Shown here: one piece after another, positions 32,995-42,893 of the stretch
Numbering within the stretch: position 1 is the first letter of the stretch
Layout of the letters: each line of letters opens with the position of its first letter
From: Haberlea rhodopensis
Lineage: Eukaryota; Streptophyta; Magnoliopsida; Lamiales; Gesneriaceae
DNA length: 64,000 nucleotides
Reading direction: 5' to 3'
Assembly: GCA_907163345.1 (NCBI GenBank)
Contig: CAJQUN010000492.1
Coordinates: 340,225-404,224, forward strand
Notes under the pieces: model-generated
Database searches by the model: none
Seen by the model: the letters and a program-made list of their open reading frames with translations, nothing else
What the model was told of the DNA's origin: nothing
Position numbers and translations under genes: made by a program

Positions 32995-33980
32995 TCCGAG
33001 CGAGGGAGGTACTTGCCGCTGTCATGACTGAGCGAGGTAACATGCCGCTGTCATTGTCGAAGCGAGGGGTCCTAAAATTCCGCTGTTGTATTGGGACCGG
33101 AACAGTCACAATTCTAGTGATTAATGTGGAATATTGTGATTAAAGTGGAATATTGTGATTATTGTGGAATATTGTGGTTATAACTGAAAAGTGATATCGA
33201 TCATTATATTCTGAACTGTGGTATTAACCTGGATGCAGGTACATGGAGCTAGTGGAAGTTCCGGTAGTTGTTATATTCGAGCGAGGGAGGTACTTGCCGC
33301 TGTCATATGAAGCGATGGTAATATGATATTTGCCGCTGTCATGTCTAAGCGAGGTAACATGCCGCTATCATTGTCGAAGCGAGGGATATCATATGATGCC
33401 GCTATATGTCGAAGCTAGGGGTCCTAAAATTCCGTTGCTATAACAGGACCGGAACAACCACATTATCGATATTGATAGCGATGTCTCATTCCGCTATAAT
33501 GATTGGCGATGGTTCATGCCGCCAGATATATTGATAGCGACGGTTCATTCCGCTATATTGATTGGCGATGGTTCATTCCGCCAGATATATTGATAGCGAT
33601 GGTCCATTCCGCTATATTGATTGGCGATGATTCTTGCCGCCGGATATATTGATAACGATGTCTCATTCCGCTATTCTATTGGTGATGGTTCATGCCGCCG
33701 GGTATTCTATTGACGATGATTCGTGCCACCGGATATTACATAGCGACGGGTCATTCCGCTACACCTATGGCGATGGTTCATACCGCCGGATATCTATAGC
33801 GATGTCTTATGCCATTGACTCTATGCGAGAGATCATGCCGCTGATTCTATAGCGATGGGTTATACCGCTATGTGCATAGCGCTGGATTATGTCGCCTACG
33901 AGCGATGGATGCTACTTGTATACCGCTGGTGGACGATGGATACAGGTATTCCGCTATCTTGATAGCGACGAGGTATGGCA
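32995..33980. repeat. GCGA...CCGC mini-hairpin arrays, C2 interior
   Basis: First GAGCGAGG...CCGCTGTC-type units (32995-33080 and 33280-33440), then alternating TAGCGATGG...CCGCTA and TGGCGATGG...CCGCCAG/CCGCCGG units (33475-33980). Arms differ from unit to unit but mostly remain complementary; a few units have decayed (e.g. TTGACGATGATTCGTGCCACC). Confidence 0.8.
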
Positions 33981-36295
33981 TATTACTTGTGTTAGCATTA
34001 TTGTGGATACTATATGTTGTTATATATGTCATGTATTTGACGATGAGATTATGGGTGTCGTGTATTGACATGTACCGTCGTATGTTTGACAATGTTAATT
34101 GAATGTCATGTATTGACATATGCCGTCACGGGATGACGATGACATAGTTGATGTTCTATGTAGACGTGTAGCGTCGTTTTGATGATTAATACATTTATAT
34201 TGTGTATTGAGTTGTATGGTTTGAGTGCCTTTGGTGGGCACATGGTAGCGTCTGGGTCACTAGTTGACGAGACCATTTGCCGAGCAGGTTTGCTCGGTGG
34301 AGTATTGGATGTATTGTACCGGTAAATGTACCACATCATGTTATAGAGTTAAATATTTGTCGAGCAATGATACCCTTGGGTATGCTCGTTGGTTTGGCTA
34401 GGGCCAAGTGATTGGTGGTAAGAGTAGTCATTGAGGAAACTACTCGCTTGTGTTGTGATGTAGGGTAGACATGGTTACACCCACCCTGAGGGTGTGGGAT
34501 AAATCTTAACGGATTATGATTGCATCATAAGTGAGCAAGGACACCGGGTTGTCCATTGTGCTTGGTATTTTAGAGATATGTTGGGCGATGACCCATTACT
34601 CTAACGGTTTGTACGGTATGACATACCGAGATGGAACATATGGTTTGTTGGTGGGCTTGATATGAGCCTATGAAGACAGCGCTCTGCTAGCCAGATATTG
34701 GGGGAATGATATAGTGTGCTTGTTGGGGCCATGATACTGCTCGTTGGAACCAAGTTTGGCAAATCGTAAGGTGATACGATGTGGATTATGGTGGACTTTA
34801 GTAGTCACCACGTCATTTGAGGTTGAGGTTGTGCATGCCTCACTGAAACGTGTATACGTTTATGTTTAATCTTGGTGAGACTTGTCTGGGACAGCTCATA
34901 ATGTTGGAGTGCCAACAAGAGAGTCATCAAGTCATCGTTGACTCGATTTGGGAAATCCGTGTACTTGGGATGCAATGGGTGTTATTGTATCCAGTTTTTC
35001 CGAACGGTAGTTTGAGACTAGTGGATCTCGAGTTCGATAGCACTTCCCTTGTGGGGAAGGAGGTAGTATTATACCTATTTGGGAATCTTTGAAGGATTCG
35101 GTAAGTTGGTACGTGTGGTGTTGATTTTGGGAATCACGCCGTGTTGTTGATCGTCGATTATCATTCTCCACTGGGTAGGGAATGACTCAGAATTGACAGT
35201 TGTGTTTGGGGCTTAGGGGCATGTTGTAGATACTCGAGCCAAGTGCATTGAGTATGCATGTGATGTTCGTGCTTAGGCAGGTATACCGGTGAGTATACGG
35301 ATGCCAATTTTTGATTTCCTTTTTTTGACAAGCATATAGTTATGCTATTTTGGATGGCTTAATCTCTGATGAGAGATATTGAACACCTTGAGATTGGGAA
35401 TCTCCATGGCACGATAAATTATGAGAAACAATCGTGAAGTTAGTTGACTCCCTTTGAGGAGGGATTATCTTGTGTGGGTTGAGGTGTTCCCTTGTTGGTG
35501 TTTTCCTTCGAGTTATGCGATAGCCTTCCCAAGTTTGGATTGTTAAATCCTAGGGTTATCAAGGGATGGCAGGAATTCGGATTTATTGGGTGTCGCTGTC
35601 GACACAAGCGTTGAGGATGCAATGGGTTTATTGCATGTCCTTTCAGAATTTGAACTCTGTGGAGTCTCGATGGTTTATTTATGATCAGGATGTGATCCTT
35701 GGAATATCCGGAGGTGGACATCTTGTGAGATGTCTTTTGTGTGAATCTGTGGCCGTGAGTTGCCCAAATTGAGTTGCAATGATGCGACTGCTCATTTGAT
35801 GGAGGAGGTGTGGAAGTGGAGGCCAGGTTTAATATGTGTATATCATGGTATACTAGTGTTTTCCTCGTAATGATGTGTGTTAGACATCGTGAGTCATGAT
35901 AGAGATGTCTTTGAATGATATCTACGATGGAATCGGGAGCAATTCGAATCCTTACAGTTTCAGGTGACTAACTGCTTTTGGATTGTTAGCGTTGAGTTGT
36001 GCTGACGCTCTTTGACGTTATAATGGATTTGGAAGTCTATTCCACTCCAGAGATTGACACGAGGTCAACGTTCTCACGGTTGAGGTGTCATTCAGGATGC
36101 GTTCTTACTAGTGGTATTAGAACGAAGGATGACTGTCCGATCTACGGTCGTAAGTATTGGTTGTTTTGCAGTCATGCGGGACTGACTTTTGGGATGAACC
36201 GCATCGAGGTACGTTTTGCCTCTTGGGTGATATGTTGGTTTTGGTATGTCGCTCTGTTTCAGAGTTTGATGTGAAGTAAGTATCCTCGCGTTTAT

Positions 36296-38967
36296 TGTGA
36301 TGACCAGGGATTATAGGTGTTAATCCCGGAGTGTTAATAACCCGTAAAGTTGTTTTACGTGGCAATTGGAGTTTAATCGAGGTGCCGGGCCTTCTGGGCT
36401 CGTCTATTTGAGTAGTTGGGATCATTGGATCCCGAGGTTGAGATCGTATTCTCGTTTCGGTGAAAACCTGTGAGTTGGGTTTTTAGTGTGACTCAGAATC
36501 TCGGGTGCTGTGTGTGGGCACCGGTAGGGAGTTTTTGAGATAGAGAGAGAATTATTGAAAACAGATGATTTTTAATGAATCATGATGTATTTGTGGGGAT
36601 ATTAGTATTTCGGGGTATTTTTGCTATAAATACCAGTTGAACCCGAGATTTTACTTATCGGAGCCATTTTCCTCACCTCTCTCTCTCTCCTCGCGCACGC
36701 TGCTATTCCCGATCCCCTTTGCCGCCGCGCAGAAAAGGCCTCCGCCCGCCGCCGTCCGGCCGCCGTTCGGCGCGTCCGACCCGCCGCCGTGATCGTCTCT
36801 TCCAGGCGCTTCTATACGTACCAACAATTTGAAGTTTGGTCAAGAATCGAGCTCGGATTTGCCAGAAAACCGTAGGGTTCGAAAACTGGATTTCATCCGA
36901 TTTTGGGGCGCGATTTTGGTATGATTTTGGTACGATTTTTCTGATGTTTTTGGGGCGTTTTTATGCTGCTTTTGAGACGATGATTTCATACTTTCATGGG
37001 TCGAAAAATTGTTGCTTATGGTTTCGAATTTGAACACTGATTTCGTGACTTAGGGTTTCGAAAATTTGGGTTTTTGGTATGAGGATGATGATTCATGTTG
37101 TTATTCGATTATTTCATGTTTAAATGCATTATGATGCTTGATTGTGTTCGAAATTGAGGAATCGGATTTGAAGTTAGGGCTTGAATTCGAATTTTGGGGG
37201 TTTTGGCATGTGGGGCGATTATTGTTGTTGTTAAATGATTAATTCATGTGTTAGATGAATTATGGTGATTATTCGGGTTTGATTTGTGTTGGTTGGGTTC
37301 GAATTATTGAAGGTGTTCTTAGGCAATTTTTCGATATGCCGCATTCGTTTTCCCTCCCTGCATGTACCCTGCCCCGGGTCTTTTAGATGTTTAATTGTCG
37401 TGTGTCGACAATATTTTGAGGGTTATGGATGTGCTTGAGCATGGGTTGCATGTTCGTAAATAATTGTGAATTATTTACCGTGTTAGCACATCGTTCCTCA
37501 GGGCATGGAACTCGAGCAAGGTTTGACTCGGACTTCGAGGATTTAAGGTACGTTTAGCGTACGAGCATAGTTTAAATGATGTTTTACAAGTATGATGCAT
37601 GATTTAAGATATACGATATGTTTTACTATGATGGTATCGGGACTTGGTTACGTTATGTTGATTCACATGGTGGAATGCTTAGTGCCGCTATGAAGCGAGC
37701 AAATGATGAGGTGTGGTTGCTACGGAGCAAACACCGAAAGTATGACGCTACCTTGAAGTAAGAAATGAAAAGGTGGTATTTGATTAGATATCTAGGATAT
37801 CTGTATTTTATTCCCTATTGGTAATAAATAGGAACAGAGACGTAGTTAATCAGAGAAGTGATTAACCAGTATCGGAAGTTAAGGAAATCTCAATACGATA
37901 TCTAGAATTATGATCATTGCTAGATTAAGTAAGATGTTATGAAAAGATGTTATGAAGCGATGTTATGAAACGATGTTATGAAACGATGTTATGAAATGAT
38001 GTTATGAAATGTTACTAATCATTGCCAAATAAAATAAGATGTTATGAAAGGTTACTGATTTGAGACTGGCTAGGGTTAACCAATATCATGATTAACTGCA
38101 TATTTAAGATTTGATGATTTATCTGTTTTGAGAACAGGGTTATTACAGGGGTACGTTATGATGAGGATGATACCATCCAGGAAGTATCACATATGTTCCA
38201 CAATATTTACATTCCGTAAATTATGTATTATGTCATTTTGATTATGAAATTGTGGAATTGGTATGCTCACCCCGTTGGGGGCTGTCTCTGTTGGGACAGG
38301 TGAACAGGTACATCGATGGCTTTGGAGATGAGCTCGAGCTGTTGATTGGATGTACTCCCAGGATTGTGGTACCAGGGCTTGATGGAGCACGGTATCGTAT
38401 AGAGTACTTATATACCCATGAGGGTTATATACATATTCATGATGCTCGCATGTGAGCAAGATTACTTGTATATGCGTTGTATATAAAGGCATGAGCCTTC
38501 CTCTCTTTCATTATATGTTGCATGCAATTGTGGTAGAATTGCTAATGATATGAGAGTCGTTAGTGTGTTATGTGGGGGTTGAAACCCACTTTGGTTGTCA
38601 TATGTGTGGTGTCTTCCCTGGCTGGGAATTTACTTGATATTGCTGTATTCTGATGAGTGTTATGTTTTCCCTGGCCGGGAATTATGTTATGCGTTGTGCT
38701 TTTATTTCGGGATAGCTCTATTTATGGGGAGACTCTGCCCAAATTTTTATAAAAGTCCACAATGTAAAAAGTGGTGTGATGGGCGAACCCTATGAGTCTG
38801 TTGTTGTTAGGATGATGAGCTTATAATACTGTATGTTAAAGAAAACCTTGTAATTGCCATTCAATGGTAAAGTATCATCTGGGTTTCCCGAATAATTTTA
38901 TTGAAAGCATGTGCCACACATAATGATTAATACACTAATCAAGGGTTAAGTATATGGGGTCCTTACA
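36296..38967 (+). repeat. C1 5' LTR (2672 bp)
   Basis: TGTGATGACCAGGG...GGGGTCCTTACA. Dense short inverted repeats: GGGATTA/TAATCCC (36307-36327), GGGATC/GATCCC (36418-36433), GGTGC/GCACC (36504-36522), ATGATT/AATCAT (36565-36583), AGATATC/GATATCT (37786-37802), CCTATT/AATAGG (37814-37832), GTTAATCA/TGATTAAC (37845-37866), CTGTT/AACAG (38123-38137), CCCC/GGGG (38270-38280), CTGTC/GACAG (38282-38299), TTCCC/GGGAA (38614-38628, 38667-38681). It also has the TATA box, a GC-rich block (36715-36800) and repeated GATGTTATGAAA units (37930-38050). Confidence 0.95.
36625..36632 (+). promoter_or_regulatory. TATA box of C1 5' LTR
   Basis: TATAAATA followed by CCTCACCTCTCTCTCTCTCC, a plant-type Y patch about 40 bp downstream, so transcription probably starts near 36655-36700. 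It is intact, and this LTR is the best candidate for an active promoter in the window. Confidence 0.75.
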
Positions 38968-38971
38968 TTAG

Positions 38972-38988
38972 TGGTATCAGAGCAGTGG
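38972..38988 (+). other. primer-binding site of C1
   Basis: TGGTATCAGAGCAGTGG, four bases after the LTR end. Confidence 0.92.
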
Positions 38989-39862
38989 TTGCTCGTTGGG
39001 GCTGTTGAGGGCCTAGGAAGTTATTGATAGCACATCTTTATGCATGATGGCATTAATGTTATACGACATGACTAATTGTTTATGTGCTTTTATGTTATGA
39101 AAAGTGGTATTGCTAACCATTGTGGTTGCAGGAATCGTGTGGAACACGATAGGATGACATTCATAGTGATGTCTAACACTCTATATGCTACGTGCCGAGG
39201 AACCTGATTTTGGAAGAAAATCAGGGAAAAGAAAGATATGACGTATTGTCTGAGGACAGACTGGGTAGACAACCGACAGTGGATTACTTCGGTATGGTCT
39301 CAATTATTATTGAATATACTAATGTGTTTGTTCATGTAATGTTCAAGCAAGGAAAGTACGTAAGAAGCGTACGGCATCGGACGGTAACACACTCCTAACT
39401 TTGACTATGCATTGGATGCATAAGTATTTATGATGTTTATGATGATGATGATTATGATGATAATGTTATGATGATAATGATTTTGATAAGTAGGTTTATG
39501 ACGAATATGCTATGATGACGATGTTTATGACAAGTTTATGATGATGTGTTACGATGTTATATGATGTGGTAAGATGCCCATATGGTAAGAGGCCATACTC
39601 CTATATTATGATCATACTATGACTGCATGAGAATTTACGATGCCATGATGATGTGTTTAATGAATGAAAAAGTGATAAGATGTTTAAGATGATGTTATGA
39701 TAAGTAAGTTCACGGTGAAGATGATTTTATAATGAATAAAGATGACAAGATACTTACGATGATGTTATGATAAATGAAGATGATATGACGTTTACGATGA
39801 CGACTATGATAAGTAATGATGATGTTAATATGATGTTTATAGAATGATATGATGTTTATAAG

Positions 39863-39965
39863 GTGGTAAGATGCCACAGGGTAAGATGCCCATATGCATG
39901 AATATGAACTAGGGAAAATGAAAAGAAGTTAATGAATAACCAGCAAGCTTACTCAACTATGATTT
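39863..39965 (+). repeat. B-type LTR segment inside C1 interior
   Basis: GCCACAGGGTAAGATGCCCA, then ATGAATATGAA, AAAAGAAGTTAATGAATAACC and AGCA are the same sequence, in the same order, as the B1 LTRs (reverse complement of about 17205-17305). This shows shared ancestry or recombination between the chromovirus LTR and the LARD interior. Confidence 0.75.
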
Positions 39966-40099
39966 CGTACATTTACTGTTTTATCTCTAAGATAATGATG
40001 CTATAAGATGATGATGCTTATATGATGATGATGTTACAAGATGATAATGTATGTTTCACTATGTTACTTAGAATGGTTGAATGTCCGGTGGTTATTATG

Positions 40100-41030
40100 G
40101 GCAAGCGAGGAAGGTCTTGCCGCTCACATAGCTGATGAGCGATGGGGTACATCCGCTATCAAGGTGTAGCGATGGGTATCATCCGCTGAGCGATGGGGTA
40201 CATCCGCTATCAAGGTGTAGCGACGGGTATCATCCGCTGTATAAGAGATACATCCGCTATCAAGGCGTAGCGATGGGTATCATACGATGTGCTATGTCGA
40301 GCGAGGGGGCCAATTGTGCCGCTGTCATAATGGAACCGGGACAGTCCCATTTCTAATTAACATAGTTTGTTGTGAGTATATATGTGAATATGATGTTTAT
40401 GATGATGTTTATGATGAGTAAAGATGATATGATGATTATGATGATGTTTATGATGATAGCGATGCCTCATTCCGCTATGTTACGATGACTCACTCTTTTA
40501 TGAGGATTGGCGATGATTTATGCCGCCGGATATGATGATAGCGATGCCTCATTCCGCTATGTTACTATGACACACTCTTTTACGAGGATTGGCGATGATT
40601 TATGCCGCCGGATATGATGATAGCGATGCCTCATTCCGCTATGTTACTATGACACACTCTTTTACGAAGATTGGCGATGGTTTATGCCGCCGGATATGTT
40701 AATAGCGATGTCCCATTCCGCTATTATGTGGATTTACGATGACTCATTCTTCTATGAGGATTGACGATGATTGGTGCCACCAGATATGTTGATAGCGATG
40801 CCTCTTTCCGCTGTTATGTAGACGATGATTCAGGCTCAGGTGTATAGCGAGGTTTCATGCCACTTATTATATGACGAGGTATCATGCCGTCGATTCTATA
40901 GCGATGGATAGTGCCGCTATGTACTCAGCACAGGATTATGCCGCCTTCGAGCGATGAGTGCTGATTTCGCACTATTATCTAGCGACGGAGACAGGTATGC
41001 CGCTATCTTGTTAGCGATGAGGTACGAGAT
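40100..41030. repeat. GCGA...CCGC mini-hairpin arrays, C1 interior
   Basis: 40100-40330: GAGCGATGGGGTACATCCGCT and TAGCGATGGGTATCATCCGCT units. 40455-41030: TAGCGATGCCTCATTCCGCTA alternating with TTGGCGATGATTTATGCCGCC in units of about 110-120 bp, plus GACGAGGTATCATGCCGTC, in which both arms changed together. The loop length is nearly constant. Confidence 0.82.
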
Positions 41031-42893
41031 ATTGCTATTCTATTAGCTTTATTGTAGCTGTATTGCGTTGATATACATGTTTTATTATGCCTATTTTACT
41101 AGCATGATGGTGGATGACATACGCTGATGTGCATGGACCGTCACGAGTTGACTGGGTTGTTTAGATGTCATTGTTGACATGTATTGTCACTAGTTGGCAA
41201 TGCCTTAGATACCATGAGTTGGCCTGTGTCGTCACAGGATGACGATGACGATAGTGTAGGAGATGTCTTATTAGACATGCATCATCATTACGATGAACAA
41301 TGCGTTGAGTATACGTTTTCAGTTGTGTGCCTTGGGTGCCAATGTCGGGCACAAGGTGGTGTGTGCGTCACCGATTAACGTGGCCCTTATACCGAGCGGG
41401 TTGCTCGAGGAATGGATGGACGCACTGTACATGTGATTGTACCGCAGAAATTGTTTGAAGTAATCGTATTTCGAGTGGTGATACCCTTGAGGTAGGCTCG
41501 TTGGAATGGCTTTTGGCCATGTTTTTGACGACAGGAGTAATCGTGGAGGAATTACTCGCTTGCTATTGATAGGACATATGGTAGACATGGTCACACCAAC
41601 CATGAGAATGTAAGATGGGTCCTAAGGAAGTAGGATCAGGTTATGTTAAGTGCATGGGGACATTGGAGTGTCCAGGGTATTTCAGCATTGGAGGAATGTT
41701 GGGTAAAGACCCACTACTCTATTGATTTTCTTCCCATGGTATGGTATGCCGTGCGGAAACGTCCATCTGATTGGTAGGTTTGAGGTGAAACCTAGTGAGG
41801 CAGCGACTAGTTTGTCTGCCGCGTGTATGTAGCACCATGATGGGCTTGCTAGAGCCGTTATACTGCTCGTTGGAACCAAGTTTGGTAAATCGTAAGGTTA
41901 TACGAGGTGGATTGTGGTGGACTCTGGTAGTCACCACATCATTTGAAGTTGAAGTTGAGTATGCCTCACTGAACGTATAGATGTTTATGTTTAAATCTTG
42001 GTGAGACTTGTCTGGGACAGCTCATGATGTTGAAGTACCAACAAGAGAGTCATCAAGTCGTCGTTGTTTTGGCCTGGGAATCCATGTATTTGGGATGCAT
42101 TGGGTTTATTGCATGTCCTTTCAAATTTGAAACTCTGAGGAGTCTCGATTGTTTATTTATGATCAGGATGTGATTCTTAGGATATCCGGAGGTGGACATC
42201 TTGTGAGATGTCTTTTATGTGAATCTGTGGCCGTGAGTTGCCCAAGTTGAGTTGCAATGATGCGACTGATCATTTGATGGAGGAGGTTTGGAAGTGGAAC
42301 CAGGCTTGGTATGTGTACACCGTGGTATGCCAATGTTTCCCTCGTAACGATGTATGTTAGACATCGTGAGTCATGATAAGAGATGTCATTGAATGATATC
42401 TACGATGGAATCGGGAGCGATTCAGATCCTCGCAGTTTCAGTTGACTAACTGCTTTTGGATTGTTAGCGTTGGGTTGCGCTGACGCTTTTTGACGTTATG
42501 ATGGATTTGGAAGTCTATTCCACTTCAGAGTTGACACGAGGTCAACATTCTCACGGTTGAGGTGTCATTCATGATGCATTCTTACTAGTGGTATTAGAAC
42601 GAAGGATGACTGTCCGATCTACGGTCATAAGTATTGGTTGTTTTACAGTCATGAGGGACTGACTTTTGGGATGAACCGCATCGAGGTACGTTTTGCCTCT
42701 TGGGTGATGAGTTGGTGTTGGTTTTGTTATGTCGCTCTGTTTCAGAGTTTGATGTGAGGTATTCTCAAGGTTTTTAAGACGATTCTGATATGGTCAGGAA
42801 TCGAGGTTATGGCTTCAGGTTGTTGTGTAGTCTGGGTGTTACGTGATACACCGGTGCTAATTTCGAGGACGAAATTCTTTTAGTGGGGGGTAA

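Larger units (their letters stand above)
32551..36295 (+). other. C2 internal region, non-coding
   Basis: From the left: primer site, a stretch with GGAATCGTGTAGCATGAGATGG shared with C1 and C5, a degenerate GTACGT-type motif (about 32820), hairpin arrays (32995-33980), then about 2.3 kb collinear with the right part of C3 and C1. Two direct repeats GATGCAATGGGT (34969-34980, 35615-35626) bound a segment that C1 lacks. No gag-pol similarity in any frame. The last five bases TTTAT (36291-36295) are the C1 TSD. Confidence 0.85.
38968..42893 (+). other. C1 internal region, non-coding (3.9 kb)
   Basis: Order: primer site; conserved block with GGAATCGTGTGGAACACGAT (about 39130-39155); GTACGT...CGTACG motif (39354-39373); GATGAT-rich low-complexity sequence (39420-39860) with isolated TAAGATG hairpins; a stretch matching B-family LTRs (about 39863-39965); GCGA...CCGC arrays (40100-41030); a right part collinear with C2 and C3 minus about 646 bp; purine tract AGTGGGGGGTAA (42882-42893). 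No frame resembles gag-pol. Confidence 0.88.

Noticed and set aside
34850..35092. Similar short peptides in C2 (plus) and C3 (27030-27251, minus) ending in KEVVLYLFGNL
   Set aside because: Follows from collinear LARD interiors; the open part is short, the upstream frame differs, C1 lacks the segment, and no domain is recognisable.
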